A program made the position numbers and the translations under genes. The notes beneath the pieces were generated by a model. The model made no database searches, was not told the origin of the DNA, and saw only the letters and a program-made list of their open reading frames with translations. DNA of 64,000 nt, from the NCBI GenBank assembly GCA_963827605.1, contig CAWHBK010000001.1, positions 620,001 to 684,000 of the forward strand, in the 5' to 3' direction. Positions 7,735 through 17,016 of this stretch are shown here, in pieces. Positions within the stretch are counted from its first letter, which is position 1; each line of letters begins with the position of its first letter. Source of the stretch: DSYU01 sp963827605. GTDB taxonomy: Bacteria > Chloroflexota > Anaerolineae > Anaerolineales > Anaerolineaceae.

Positions 7735-10443
7735 CTAGGCTTTCTTGCCGTGCTTGATTGCGGCCTGAGCAGCAGCCAGGCGAGCAACCGGAACACGGAA
7801 CGGCGAGCAGCTCACGTAGTTGTTGCCGACCAGGTGGCAGAACTCGATCGAATCAGGGTCTCCACCATGCTCACCGCAGATACCTACTTCCAGATCTGGG
7901 CGAGCCTTACGGCCTTCATCGACGGCCATGGCCATCAGGCGGCCAACGCCATCGCGGTCAATGGTCTGGAAGGGATTCTTTTCCAGAATGCCTTCTTCAA
8001 CATACTTGACCAGGAAGTTGCGCTCCGCGTCGTCGCGGCTGTAGCCAAAGGTCATCTGAGTGAGGTCGTTGGTACCGAAGGAGAAGAACTCAGCCAGACC
8101 AGCAATTTCACCGGCGGTGACGGCAGCGCGCGGGATCTCAATCATGGTGCCGAACTTATAGGGGAAGGTAACACCCTTCTCGTCCATTACCTGCTTGGCA
8201 ATCCGAACCAGGCGCGGCTGGATCCACTTGAGCTCATTGACGGTGCCGGTCAGCGGGATCATTACCTCAGGCTTGACCACTACACCCTTCTTGGTGCAGT
8301 CCGCGGCAGCTTCAAAAATGGCGCGTACCTGCATCTCAACGATGAGGGGCATATAAATGCTCAGGCGGACGCCGCGCAGGCCCATCATCGGGTTACTTTC
8401 ATGCATCGAGCGGATGCTGGCCAGCAGTTTTTCTTTTTCCGGCAGGCCCTTGGTCTCGCCCTTGACGCGCATGGTTACGACTTCTTCGAAGAGTTTCTCT
8501 TCGTCGGGCATAAACTCATGCAGCGGCGGGTCGATCAGGCGGATGATAACCGGGCAGCCATCCATCGCCTCAAAGAGGCCGGCGAAGTCGGAGCGCTGAT
8601 AAGGCAGCAGAATGTCCATCGCGGCCTGCTGATCTTTTTCGTTATCGGCCAGGATCATCTTCTGGACGGTGGGAAGGCGCTCGGGCTCGAAGAACATATG
8701 CTCAGTGCGGCACAGGCCAATGCCCTTGGCGCCGTAGGAGCGGGCGCGGCGAGCATCGCGCGGGTAATCCGCATTCGCCCACACCTGCAGCCGGGATGCT
8801 TCATCTGCCCAGGTGAGCAGGGTCATCAGGTCGGTTTGTTTCTCCAGGTCGGGGACGCTCAAATCCAGTTTGCCAACGTAGGCTTCGCCGGTAGTGCCAT
8901 CGACCGAAATCCAATCGCCTTCTTTAACCGTTACCTCACCCGCTTTCAACTCGCGCTTGTCGAGGTTGATGCGAACGCTGGAAGCGCCGACGATGCAGGG
9001 GACGCCGAACTGGCGAGCGACAACCGCCGCGTGGGAGGTCGCGCCGCCTTCACTGGTCAGGATGCCCTTGGCAGCCAGCATACCATGCACATCATCTGGC
9101 TTGGTGAACGGGCGGACCATGATCACGTCCTGCTTTTCTTCCTTGGCCATCTTCTCGGCTTTGTCAGCATCGAAGTATACCTGGCCAACTGCCGCTCCCG
9201 GAGAAGCATTTACACCACTGGCTAAGAAACGGCCGTCTTTTTTGGCTTTCTTCTTGCCATCCTCGCTAAACTGTGGGTGCAGCATTGCATCCACCTGCTT
9301 GGGGGTAACCCGCGTGAGGGCTTCTTCACGTGAAATAAGGCCTTCGTTGGCCATATCTACGGCAATCTTGATCGCAGCGGCAGCGGTGCGCTTGCCATTG
9401 CGGGTCTGGAGCATCCACAGGCGACCACGTTCAATGGTGAACTCGACGTCTTGCATATCTTTGTAATGCTTCTCGAGTTTCGCGGTGATCTCCATGAACT
9501 GGTTGTAGGCTTCGGGAAGGTCTTTCCCCATCTTTACGATCGGTTCGGTGTTGCGGATGCCGGCTACAACGTCTTCGCCCTGCGCGTTCAGCAGGTAGTC
9601 GCCGTACATCTTGGATTCGCCGGTGGCGGGGTTGCGAGTAAAGGCCACGCCCGTGCCAGAGTCCCAGCCCATGTTGCCAAAGACCATGGTCACAATGTTT
9701 ACCGCGGTGCCCAGATTATCCGGGATATGCTCGGCGCGGCGGTAATCAATAGCGCGCTTGCCCATCCAGGAGCCGAAAACGGCCTGCGTTGCCAGCTTGA
9801 GCTGCTCGACGGGTTCCTGGGGGAAATCGAAACCTTTTTCTTTCTTTACGACCTTCTTGAACGTTTCCACCAGCGCTTTGAGATCTTCGGCGGTCAGGTC
9901 GGTATCTGCTTTGTAACCCTTCGCATGCTTGTAGGCTTCCAATGGGTCTTCAAAAGCCTCGTCAGCGATGTTCAGCACGACCGAGCCAAACATCTGGATC
10001 AGGCGGCGATAAGAGTCATAAGCAAAGCGCTCATTGTCGGTCAATTTGGCCATGCCCTGAACGGTTTTATCATTCAAGCCAATATTGAGCACCGTATCCA
10101 TCATACCGGGCATCGAGAATTTGGCGCCCGAGCGGCAGGAGACCAGTAAAGGATTTGAAGGGTCGCCGAATTTCTTGCCCGAAGCTTCCTCGACCTTCTT
10201 CAACGCTGCCAGTTCTTGTTCCCACATCCCCTCTGGGAACTTATCTCCGCCGGACGTATACGCATTGCAGGCTTCCGTTGTCACCGTAAAAAACGGTGGG
10301 ACTGGTAAACCGATGCGTGTCATCTCGGCCAGGTTCGCTCCTTTGCCACCCAGCAAACCGCGCACGCCATCCCACGATCCACCCATGTAGGCTTCCGCCT
10401 GGGGCAGTTCGTTAAACAAATAGACCCATTTCTTATCGACCAT
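7735..10443 (-). CDS. ppdK: Pyruvate, phosphate dikinase
   Basis: This cytoplasmic enzyme interconverts pyruvate, ATP and phosphate with phosphoenolpyruvate, AMP and diphosphate. It is about 902 residues long, as usual for the family. The N-terminal nucleotide-binding domain starts VYLFNELPQAEAY and has GLLGGKGANLAEM. The swivelling domain carries the phosphorylated His in GGATSHAAVVARQFGVPC, and the C-terminal PEP/pyruvate domain has the catalytic Cys region VGICGEHGGDP. I set the start at 10443 because AGGAGGACGTC precedes that ATG. The open frame continues to 10527, but that part has no similarity to the family. The gene is unbroken over 2.7 kb. A long open frame on the opposite strand (7750-9225) is a mirror of its codon usage. 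Confidence 0.97.
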   Translation of the reverse strand: MVDKKWVYLFNELPQAEAYMGGSWDGVRGLLGGKGANLAEMTRIGLPVPPFFTVTTEACNAYTSGGDKFPEGMWEQELAALKKVEEASGKKFGDPSNPLLVSCRSGAKFSMPGMMDTVLNIGLNDKTVQGMAKLTDNERFAYDSYRRLIQMFGSVVLNIADEAFEDPLEAYKHAKGYKADTDLTAEDLKALVETFKKVVKKEKGFDFPQEPVEQLKLATQAVFGSWMGKRAIDYRRAEHIPDNLGTAVNIVTMVFGNMGWDSGTGVAFTRNPATGESKMYGDYLLNAQGEDVVAGIRNTEPIVKMGKDLPEAYNQFMEITAKLEKHYKDMQDVEFTIERGRLWMLQTRNGKRTAAAAIKIAVDMANEGLISREEALTRVTPKQVDAMLHPQFSEDGKKKAKKDGRFLASGVNASPGAAVGQVYFDADKAEKMAKEEKQDVIMVRPFTKPDDVHGMLAAKGILTSEGGATSHAAVVARQFGVPCIVGASSVRINLDKRELKAGEVTVKEGDWISVDGTTGEAYVGKLDLSVPDLEKQTDLMTLLTWADEASRLQVWANADYPRDARRARSYGAKGIGLCRTEHMFFEPERLPTVQKMILADNEKDQQAAMDILLPYQRSDFAGLFEAMDGCPVIIRLIDPPLHEFMPDEEKLFEEVVTMRVKGETKGLPEKEKLLASIRSMHESNPMMGLRGVRLSIYMPLIVEMQVRAIFEAAADCTKKGVVVKPEVMIPLTGTVNELKWIQPRLVRIAKQVMDEKGVTFPYKFGTMIEIPRAAVTAGEIAGLAEFFSFGTNDLTQMTFGYSRDDAERNFLVKYVEEGILEKNPFQTIDRDGVGRLMAMAVDEGRKARPDLEVGICGEHGGDPDSIEFCHLVGNNYVSCSPFRVPVARLAAAQAAIKHGKKA

Positions 10444-10683
10444 GACGTCCTCCTGAGAATTTTCATAACCCCTAATTTTGGGGGATTTTGATTTCAAATT
10501 GGTTCCAAACCCAGAGCATTCTACCACAAAGCCGTGTTTTTCAGAAGATGGCAGACTGCGGGCCAGGTGATCCTGGTATGCGGAATTTCAGCCCATCTAT
10601 TCTGTAAGCAAGGTGAAAGGTAATTTCCTCATAACCTGGAAGATAATAAGAACTATACTAAAGGTAGTGGAGTAAATAACTGA

Positions 10684-11085
10684 ATGTTCCAAGCAAAAAT
10701 TCTGGTGATTGATGACGATGAAGGTATGACAGAACTGCTGTCACTACTGCTGGCTCCCGCGTCATCAGAAATCATTATCGCTAACTCTGGCCCAGAAGGA
10801 ATTGAGCTTATCAAAAAACACACTCCGGATGTGATTATTCTTGATCTTATGATGCCTGAGATGAATGGCTGGTTAACCTGTAAACAGATCCGTGAGTTTA
10901 GTGATGTCCCTATTTTGATCCTTTCTGCGATGGACGCTCCCGGCGTTGTTGCACAGGCCCTGGATGTAGGCGCAGATGATTATCTGGTAAAGCCGGTCTC
11001 CAGCGGAACTCTGATCGCCCACCTCAACAAACTTGTGCGGCGAGCCAAAGTCTCCCAAACCCCAAAGACAGCAGCGGGTTTATAA
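10684..11085 (+). CDS. Stand-alone response-regulator receiver protein
   Basis: The 133 residues make one CheY-like receiver domain with no output domain. The acidic pocket is IDDDEG (residues 9-14), the phospho-acceptor is Asp54 in ILDLMMPEMNG, and the conserved Lys is 103 in LVKPVS. The tail of about 20 residues is basic and polar. Such proteins receive phosphate from a histidine kinase, but no kinase lies in the window, so its partner is unknown. TATACT at 10654-10659 could be a -10 element. The neighbouring zinc-ribbon gene follows after 66 bases on the same strand. Confidence 0.9.
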   Translation: MFQAKILVIDDDEGMTELLSLLLAPASSEIIIANSGPEGIELIKKHTPDVIILDLMMPEMNGWLTCKQIREFSDVPILILSAMDAPGVVAQALDVGADDYLVKPVSSGTLIAHLNKLVRRAKVSQTPKTAAGL

Positions 11086-11105
11086 GTTGGCGGTTGTTAA
11101 TCGGA

Positions 11106-11124
11106 TGTAGTAAAATTTACTACA
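11106..11124. promoter_or_regulatory. 19-bp perfect palindrome, candidate operator
   Basis: TGTAGTAAA and TTTACTACA flank a single A. It lies 28 bases before the GTG start of the zinc-ribbon gene and 21 bases after the receiver-protein stop. With no U run it is not a typical terminator, so an operator is the better reading. The cognate regulator is unknown. Confidence 0.45.
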
Positions 11125-11151
11125 ATCGAGCCCATTCTTAGGAGACCCGCT

Positions 11152-11448
11152 GTGCAAATCTGTTCTCGCTGCAATACGCAATCCCCGGATTCCGTTCACA
11201 CTTGCCCTACTTGTGGTGCGGATATTCAAGAAACTTCCACAACAGCAGTGGCGCTGCGCAAATTTCAGGAAAACCCACGTGTGATTGCTGTAAATGTAAT
11301 CGTCCACGAGGATGCCTGTCCGGTCTGCCAGGAAATTCAAGGCACTTACACGAAAGACCGCGTTCCGAAAATTCCGGTAGAGGGTTGTTCGCACGAGAAT
11401 GGTTGTCGTTGTTTCTACCAACCGCTGCTGGATGAAATTTTCCCTTAA
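11152..11448 (+). CDS. Small zinc-ribbon protein
   Basis: The 98-residue protein has an N-terminal zinc ribbon with two CxxC pairs (CSRCNTQ and CPTCGA, residues 4-23). A C-terminal half follows with a further pair, CPVC, near 58-61 and SHENGCRCFYQPLL near the end. The C-terminal half recalls treble-clef or viral-head-like Cys/His clusters, but I do not recognise a named family. It begins with GTG at 11152, preceded by AGGAG. No catalytic residues are evident. It may bind nucleic acid or serve as a metal-binding structural module. It is followed by a terminator shared with the convergent hydrolase gene. Confidence 0.75.
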   Translation: MQICSRCNTQSPDSVHTCPTCGADIQETSTTAVALRKFQENPRVIAVNVIVHEDACPVCQEIQGTYTKDRVPKIPVEGCSHENGCRCFYQPLLDEIFP

Positions 11449-11465
11449 AGCCGTGCTTTAATAAT

Positions 11466-11506
11466 AAGAGGGTATTGGATCCGCAAGGCTAATCCAATAC
11501 CCTCTT
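11466..11506. terminator. Bidirectional terminator
   Basis: A perfect 15-bp stem is formed by AAGAGGGTATTGGAT (11466-11480) and its complement (11492-11506), with an 11-base loop and a T run. It lies between the convergent zinc-ribbon and hydrolase genes. Confidence 0.85.
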
Positions 11507-11524
11507 TCTGTATTACGCCAGGGT

Positions 11525-12307
11525 TTACTTTTCGATCGTATTTTCCACAATCCTGACCAGCTCTTGCAGCGCTCCCGCCACCCGTTGGGGGTCCTCCATC
11601 GTCAGCATGTGGCCAGCGCCAGGTATTTCTACCAGCCAGCCCTTGGGCAGCATTTGCGCCATCGTTTCCACATTATCCCGGTTCACGAGCTGATCCTCCT
11701 TACCGAGAATCACAACCGCGGGAACGTTAATGTTCGAAAGCTCACCGGTCAGGTCGTGGCGTTCTGCCATACCCCGCAACGCGCCGGAAATCCCGTTTGG
11801 GTGTGCCCGCAGGATGATGGTATTGATCTGCTCCAGAAGTTCTTTCTTGGGGGTCAGGCTGTCCACCATATTACTCGCGACCACCCGAGCCCCCTTATGC
11901 AAGGCAGAATCGGCTAATTTATAACGGGCCTGCCGGCGTTCCGGGTTATCCGCCGCGGAATGGGTGGCCACCAGACCCAACCCAAGCAGGCGGCCCGGGT
12001 ATGCGTGGGCAAATGCCAGGCTGACGTAGCCGCCCATCGAATGCCCCACCAGAACCGCCTTTTCAATCTCCAGCCGGTCCATCAGATGAACAACATCCTC
12101 GGCTTGCAGGCGCATGGTGTACGCGCCCTCTGTTACCGGTGAGCGGCCAAAACCACGCAAATCGGGTAGGACCAGGTGAACATTCTTCTCCAGCAGTGGG
12201 ATCAACGGCTCCCAGATCGTATGGTCAAATGGGAATCCGTGCAAAAAAATGGCCGGGACCCCTTGTCCATATTCCTCGTAATTGAGATCAACAGTATTTA
12301 ATTCCAT
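11525..12307 (-). CDS. Alpha/beta-fold hydrolase
   Basis: This 260-residue cytoplasmic protein has the complete alpha/beta-hydrolase signature. The oxyanion region is IFLHGFPFDHTIW, the nucleophile elbow is GHSMGG (Ser near 94), the acid is Asp in GKEDQLV and the catalytic His is in GAGHMLTMEDP near the C-terminus. It resembles BioH, 3-oxoadipate enol-lactonase and esterase relatives, but the substrate cannot be named. It is the last gene of the minus-strand operon, 3 bases after the tRNA nucleotidyltransferase gene, and ends at a strong terminator. Confidence 0.88.
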   Translation of the reverse strand: MELNTVDLNYEEYGQGVPAIFLHGFPFDHTIWEPLIPLLEKNVHLVLPDLRGFGRSPVTEGAYTMRLQAEDVVHLMDRLEIEKAVLVGHSMGGYVSLAFAHAYPGRLLGLGLVATHSAADNPERRQARYKLADSALHKGARVVASNMVDSLTPKKELLEQINTIILRAHPNGISGALRGMAERHDLTGELSNINVPAVVILGKEDQLVNRDNVETMAQMLPKGWLVEIPGAGHMLTMEDPQRVAGALQELVRIVENTIEK

Positions 12308-12310
12308 CTT

Positions 12311-13891
12311 CTATCCCTCTCCTTCTTGCGCGGAAGATCCTTCGGCGGATGCATGCTGCTCCATCCAATTCCTGGCATATCCCAGCGCTTCTTCTCGGTT
12401 GTGGACTTCGCCGACCGCCTGAGCCTCCTGAATAGCCGCCAGCAAACGCCCAACGGCTCGTCCAGGCTTTAATCCAAACATATCCATCAAATCATTTCCT
12501 GAGAGATAACGCGGCGGCGCAATGATTTCCGCGTTTTTTTCCCAGAAAGCTTCAAACAGCGCGCGACATACCTCTAACTCAGCCTGCCAGGTTTCTTGCG
12601 GCAGCTCCATTTGGTAGGTCCCGCGCGCGTCTGCCAGGGATAACAGGCAAATATCCACTCCCGCGTCGGCGGTGGCTTTAAAATAACGATAAATCGAGCG
12701 GCGCGACAGAACGCTGTCCGAGACCAACTTAGCGGTTTTGGATTTTGTCTCGCTCACCGCATTTGCAAAAAAATGGACCCGCATATGCTCGGCAACCAGG
12801 GTTTCCAGCCGGTTCACCTCAGCGGCACTCAACGCCAGTGACCGGGCACGTTCAGCGATTACTCCAGCGCCGCGCGCATCGTGGCCTAGGAAACGAACCC
12901 GCCCTTCGGCGGTCTCGGAACGGGTGGCCGGCTTTGCGATATCATGGTACAGTGCCGCGAAGAAAAGCAGCGCCCGGATTGAGCGGTCAGGAACAAAACG
13001 GCGTTGGAAGTGCTCCTCAAATTGAGCGCGGTAACGTCCCAACCAGAGCACAGCCGAGCCAATGGTCAGATCGGAAACCTTCTCTTCTTGATAACTGCCA
13101 ACTAAAGCTCCGTAAAGCTGTTCCAGGTGACTGACCACGCTCAACGTGTGTTCCCAAACATCCGTAACATGCGGCGCGGTTTGCGATACACCTTTGAGAC
13201 CTTCCAGCTCAGGTAAAACAAAAGGCAGCGCTCCCACCTGGTCCAGCAGGCGAATTGCCAGACTGACCTGCTCCCCGTCCAGCATTTTGAACAACTCGTC
13301 GCGCAGGCGTTCAGCAGACGGTTGGGTAAGCAGCGGCGCGGCCAGGCGCATCAACCGAATCGTATCCGGTTCGATGCGAAAATTGAGGGACAACGCCTGG
13401 CGGACTGCACGCAGCACCCGCACTGCGTCGTTAGATAAGCTGGCGGGCGAACAGGCCCGAATCCGCCCTTCGCGAACGTCGGCTAGCCCGCCGGTTGGGT
13501 CAATCAGGTGGTCAGGGCGAGCGACATCATATGCCATCGCATTGATCGTAAAATCGCGCGCGCGCAGGTCTCCTTCCAGGTCCATGGCACGCAGCGAAGC
13601 AAAGTCCAACGTCAGGCGCTCCTCGGGAAAATCATCTACACCCAGCACTACGCGGGTGGTATCGCGTTCTTCATCCAGAATGTAAAAGGCGCCCTGCAGC
13701 TGGTCCGCCACCCTGCGCGCCAGGCTGCGGGTTTCACCCGGTAAAACAAAATCAAAGTCATGCGCCGGGCGACCCAGGAGCTGGTCGCGCACTCCCCCAC
13801 CCACCAGATACACCGGTCGCTCGGGTGTGGAATACCCACGCAGCGTTTCTAGAATATTTTGCCTTACCTGCGCCTTCGTCAAACCTTTCAC
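12311..13891 (-). CDS. cca: tRNA nucleotidyltransferase with HD domain (CCA- or A/CC-adding)
   Basis: This class II nucleotidyltransferase adds nucleotides to tRNA 3' ends. The head domain has VYLVGGGVRDQLLGRPAHDFDFV (GG, RDxL and catalytic DxD near 30-50) and LRARDFTINAMAYD. The RNA and dimer region includes SNDAVRVLRAVRQA. A C-terminal HD domain has ALYHDIAKPATR and GHDARGAGV. The product is 526 residues. It starts with GTG at 13891, directly after the hpt stop, so it is translationally coupled. A second, different nucleotidyltransferase lies at 31.5-34.2 kb, so this one may add only part of CCA or act as a poly(A) polymerase. The sequence alone does not settle this. Confidence 0.9.
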   Translation of the reverse strand: MKGLTKAQVRQNILETLRGYSTPERPVYLVGGGVRDQLLGRPAHDFDFVLPGETRSLARRVADQLQGAFYILDEERDTTRVVLGVDDFPEERLTLDFASLRAMDLEGDLRARDFTINAMAYDVARPDHLIDPTGGLADVREGRIRACSPASLSNDAVRVLRAVRQALSLNFRIEPDTIRLMRLAAPLLTQPSAERLRDELFKMLDGEQVSLAIRLLDQVGALPFVLPELEGLKGVSQTAPHVTDVWEHTLSVVSHLEQLYGALVGSYQEEKVSDLTIGSAVLWLGRYRAQFEEHFQRRFVPDRSIRALLFFAALYHDIAKPATRSETAEGRVRFLGHDARGAGVIAERARSLALSAAEVNRLETLVAEHMRVHFFANAVSETKSKTAKLVSDSVLSRRSIYRYFKATADAGVDICLLSLADARGTYQMELPQETWQAELEVCRALFEAFWEKNAEIIAPPRYLSGNDLMDMFGLKPGRAVGRLLAAIQEAQAVGEVHNREEALGYARNWMEQHASAEGSSAQEGEG

Positions 13892-14503
13892 TTATAACTT
13901 TCCATGGAGTGCCTCATATTTCTTTAAGTCCACCACACCGACAAAAGGTAAGTTGCGATAAAGATCGTCGATATCTAACCCGTAGCCAAAAACAAACTTG
14001 TTCGGAATCGTAAAGCCCACATAACGCACAGGGATTTGCACTTCCCGGCGCTCGACCTTATCCAGTAAGGCGCATACACACAGGCTGCGCGGCTTTCGCG
14101 CCGTCAGCAGATCCAAAACCGAGGCAATGGTCCGGCCGCTGTCAACGATATCTTCCACCAGGATAACATCCCGCTCGTTTATGGGAGTGTTTAGGTCCAG
14201 GGTGATACGCACCAAACCGGTGGTTTCGCGTTCGCCGACCCCGTAAGAAGATACCGCCATAAACTCAATCGCATGGGGTATGCTAATCTTGCGCATTAGA
14301 TCGGTCAGGAACATGACCCCGCCGCGCAGGATGCAGATCAAAAGCAAATTTTTGTCCGCATAATCCTGGCTGATTTCCGCTCCTAACGCGGCAATGCGCG
14401 CCTGGAGCTGCTCTTCGGAGATTAGTATTTCTCCTAAAAATTCGTGAAAATCCGGCATTCTTGCCTCAGGCATACTTGCCTCAATTCCAGATTCGCTACT
14501 CAT
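13892..14503 (-). CDS. hpt: Hypoxanthine phosphoribosyltransferase
   Basis: This purine-salvage enzyme makes IMP or GMP from hypoxanthine or guanine and PRPP. The PRPP motif is VILVEDIVDSGRT. Other family marks are ILRGGVMFLTDL and the C-terminal VGFTIPNKFVFGYGLDIDDLYRNLP, which carries the base-binding Lys and the flexible ends of the active site. Start: the ATG at 14503 overlaps the tdk stop in the arrangement ATGAGTAG, the usual sign of coupled translation. An internal ATG that begins MPDFHEFLGEIL is the alternative. The N-terminus contains a small repeat (EASMPEARMPD). Confidence 0.93.
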   Translation of the reverse strand: MSSESGIEASMPEARMPDFHEFLGEILISEEQLQARIAALGAEISQDYADKNLLLICILRGGVMFLTDLMRKISIPHAIEFMAVSSYGVGERETTGLVRITLDLNTPINERDVILVEDIVDSGRTIASVLDLLTARKPRSLCVCALLDKVERREVQIPVRYVGFTIPNKFVFGYGLDIDDLYRNLPFVGVVDLKKYEALHGKL

Positions 14504-15071
14504 TCCTGGGAACCTCATGGTGTGTCCGGCAGCGCGCTTCGTACATCTCAGATGCACCCACAATCACGACCGGGTCGTGATAATGCGCGGGTTTTCCGTT
14601 CACCAGGCGTTGTGTACGGCAAGCGGCCTCACCGCAAACCATGCAAATTGCCTGCAGCTTGTCCACGTGCTCAGCAATGGCCATGAAAACTGGCATACAG
14701 CCAAATGGTTCTCCCCGAAAATCAGTATCCAGGCCGGCAACAATCACCCGGATTCCCCGATCGGCCAGCGATTTTGCTACAGCGATGATTCCGTCATCAA
14801 AGAACTGGGCTTCATCGATACCCACCACCGAAGTATCTTCATCCAGGCTTTTCAATAAGTCCGCCGAGGCGGGTATCGGAAGCGCGTTAAAGACGGTTCC
14901 AGCGTGGGAAGTGACCTTATCGACATAATAGCGGTTATCGATAATGGGTTTAAAAACCTGCACCTTCTGCCGCGCAATCGTTGCGCGGCGCAGGCGGCGG
15001 ATCAATTCATCGGTTTTGCCGCTGAACATGGAACCAGTGACAACTTCAATTGAGCCAGTGTGATGCTTCAT
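14496..15071 (-). CDS. tdk: Thymidine kinase
   Basis: This is a type II thymidine kinase of 191 residues, which phosphorylates thymidine with ATP in DNA-precursor salvage. The P-loop is GSMFSGKTDELI (residues 13-24). The Walker B and catalytic Glu region is VVGIDEAQFFD near 88. The structural zinc site has CMVCGEAACRTQR and a later CRTHHE. It sits between PGI/PMI and hpt, so two nucleotide-salvage genes are adjacent and coupled. The stop overlaps the hpt start by 8 bases. Confidence 0.95.
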   Translation of the reverse strand: MKHHTGSIEVVTGSMFSGKTDELIRRLRRATIARQKVQVFKPIIDNRYYVDKVTSHAGTVFNALPIPASADLLKSLDEDTSVVGIDEAQFFDDGIIAVAKSLADRGIRVIVAGLDTDFRGEPFGCMPVFMAIAEHVDKLQAICMVCGEAACRTQRLVNGKPAHYHDPVVIVGASEMYEARCRTHHEVPRNE

Positions 15072-15093
15072 ACGCCAGTGATCCTCGCTTTGT

Positions 15094-16155
15094 TTAGGTG
15101 ACCTTACCCAGTTCGTCTTTCAAAACGGTGAGAACATCCACGGGGGTAGGGTCCTCACCATACATCATCGCCATGTAATATGAAGTGTAATCGCCAAAGT
15201 GCAAAAGTGTCCAGATGTGCGCCAACCGGGTTTCCCCTTTGGCCTGAATTACATCCGTATTCATTCCAAGGGTCATAAAGATTTCACGTGTTTGTTCCAG
15301 GCGAAGCTGGTTACGCGGATGGTTTGAGGTTGCCTGCAGGAAGAGGACCATCGTCTGCATCAAACTACTTTCCGGGTTATTCAAACCGGCCAGGGTATTA
15401 TGATCGGCTTCAGGGATAAATTCAAACTGTCCCCAGGCCTTCGCGATTTCATTGATCTGGCTTTTCCACCGCCGTGCCACGGCGGTCACTGGCTCGGCAG
15501 CAAAAACTGCCACGCACCGGCCAATCAACTGCCCGGCCATACGTTTGGCCGGGTTAAAGGCAACCGGTACTTCGGGCAGCAGGTTGGTCTGCTGATTGCG
15601 CATGGCATGCAGGGTATTATGCAAGTCACTGGTTGGGTCGGGCAGCAGACCCAGGCGGTGCAGAGCGGACAGCAGTAAGCCAAAGGAATATCCTACTGCC
15701 GAGCGCGGCTGACCCGTATGGTTGAAGACCCACAACGGAACGCTGGCGTTTTTTGCCAGTTGGGCAAGCCTGCCTCCGGTAGTAATGCACAGCAGCGGGC
15801 AGTTTTTTGCCCTGGCCTGTTCAAAGACCGACAGTGTCTCTTCTGTATTTCCAGAATGAGAAGAAACGATCACCAGAGTGTCCGGCCCCTGCGCCCAGGC
15901 CGGTAAATCATAATCGCGATGGACAATAATCGGGATAGGGCATGCGGGCGCGGCATATGCTGCCAGCAGGTCTGCTCCAATCGCGGAGCCGCCCATTGCG
16001 CTGATAATAATATTTTCCAAACCATTTATTTGCGGCAGCGGCAGCGACATCCCAGTTTGCCAGGCTTCCTCGAGCTGCTGTGGTAGATTATAAATCTGGT
16101 CAATCATGGCCTGTGGATCCAGGCTGCGAAACCTGGCTAAATCATCGAGATCCAT
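15094..16155 (-). CDS. Bifunctional phosphoglucose/phosphomannose isomerase
   Basis: This is a SIS-domain sugar-phosphate isomerase of the small fused family that interconverts glucose-6-P or mannose-6-P with fructose-6-P. The product has about 353 residues. The first SIS domain has IISAMGGSAIGADLLAAY, IVHRDYDLPAW and VIVSSHSGNTEETLSVFEQA. The second half has QINEIAKAWGQFEFIPEADHNTLAGL, with the Glu and His used in catalysis. I choose ATG 16155, which follows GAGGTACGCC. A TTG at 16176 overlapping the rsmI stop is the alternative. It belongs to the rsmI-tdk-hpt-cca operon. Confidence 0.9.
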   Translation of the reverse strand: MDLDDLARFRSLDPQAMIDQIYNLPQQLEEAWQTGMSLPLPQINGLENIIISAMGGSAIGADLLAAYAAPACPIPIIVHRDYDLPAWAQGPDTLVIVSSHSGNTEETLSVFEQARAKNCPLLCITTGGRLAQLAKNASVPLWVFNHTGQPRSAVGYSFGLLLSALHRLGLLPDPTSDLHNTLHAMRNQQTNLLPEVPVAFNPAKRMAGQLIGRCVAVFAAEPVTAVARRWKSQINEIAKAWGQFEFIPEADHNTLAGLNNPESSLMQTMVLFLQATSNHPRNQLRLEQTREIFMTLGMNTDVIQAKGETRLAHIWTLLHFGDYTSYYMAMMYGEDPTPVDVLTVLKDELGKVT

Positions 16156-16172
16156 GGCGTACCTCGTGTATC

Positions 16173-17006
16173 TCAATCATGATGTTTTAGTTCTACGATC
16201 TTACGATAAACATCCCGGCGCTCCCAACCCGATTTAGCGGCAATTTCTCCGGCCAATTGCGCTTGCGCCTGACCGGTTGCCAGGCCTTCGCGCAGCGCCT
16301 TGAACAACTGCTCCTCGCTCCACGGCCCCGTGGTCTGGCTCGGGAGGCCGCCCACCACCAGGGTAAATTCTCCCCGCGGTTCATTTTGGGTAAAGTGCTC
16401 GCGCGCCTGCAGAATGGTTCCCCGGTAAATTTCCTCGTGAATTTTGGTCATTTCGCGGGCTATGGCGATCGGGCGTTCACCCAGGACGGTTTGCATGTCT
16501 TCGAGTGCTTCCTGCAAGCGATGGGGAGTTTCCAGGAAAATGAGCGTGTACGGAAATTCACGCACTTCTTCCAGACGGCGGCGGCGCTCCACCCCGCGCC
16601 GGGGCAGGTATCCCAGGTAGAGAAAAGAATCTGTCGGCAGGCCCGAAACGACCAGTGCCATCACCGGCGCAGATGGACCGGGGACGGCACTGACCGGGTA
16701 ACCTGCTTCGAGCGCTGCCTGCACCAGTTCGTACCCGGGGTCATTTAATCCAGGCGTGCCAGCATCAGAAACCAGGGCAACATCACCCTCTTCCAACACG
16801 CCAAGGATCTCCTTCACCCGGCTGAGTTTGTTATGCTCATGGTAGCTGAGCATTGGTTTAACAATCTCATACCGCTGGAGCAGCTTTTTTGTCTGGCGGG
16901 TATCCTCCGCCGCAATCAGGCGCGCCTGGCGCAATACCTGCAGTGCGCGAATGGTAATATCTTCCAGGTTTCCAATCGGTGTGGCAACTAGATACAATTT
17001 CCCCAT
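16173..17006 (-). CDS. rsmI: 16S rRNA (cytidine-2'-O)-methyltransferase RsmI
   Basis: This SAM-dependent tetrapyrrole-methylase-fold enzyme methylates the ribose of C1402 in the ribosomal decoding centre. It has about 277 residues. Family motifs are LYLVATPIGNLEDIT at the N-terminus, AAEDTRQTKKLL, LVSDAGTPGLNDPGYELV and VPGPSAPVMALVVSGLPTDSFLYLGYLPR. The ATG at 17006 gives the canonical start MGKLYLVATPIGN. The open frame extends to 17072, but that part lacks similarity. It follows the FW-domain lipoprotein gene by 10 bases. Confidence 0.96.
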   Translation of the reverse strand: MGKLYLVATPIGNLEDITIRALQVLRQARLIAAEDTRQTKKLLQRYEIVKPMLSYHEHNKLSRVKEILGVLEEGDVALVSDAGTPGLNDPGYELVQAALEAGYPVSAVPGPSAPVMALVVSGLPTDSFLYLGYLPRRGVERRRRLEEVREFPYTLIFLETPHRLQEALEDMQTVLGERPIAIAREMTKIHEEIYRGTILQAREHFTQNEPRGEFTLVVGGLPSQTTGPWSEEQLFKALREGLATGQAQAQLAGEIAAKSGWERRDVYRKIVELKHHD

Positions 17007-17016
17007 GGTTACTCGG

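Noticed and set aside
7750..9225. 491-codon open frame on the plus strand opposite ppdK
   Set aside because: It mirrors the codon pattern of ppdK, has no family motif and covers a well-supported gene.
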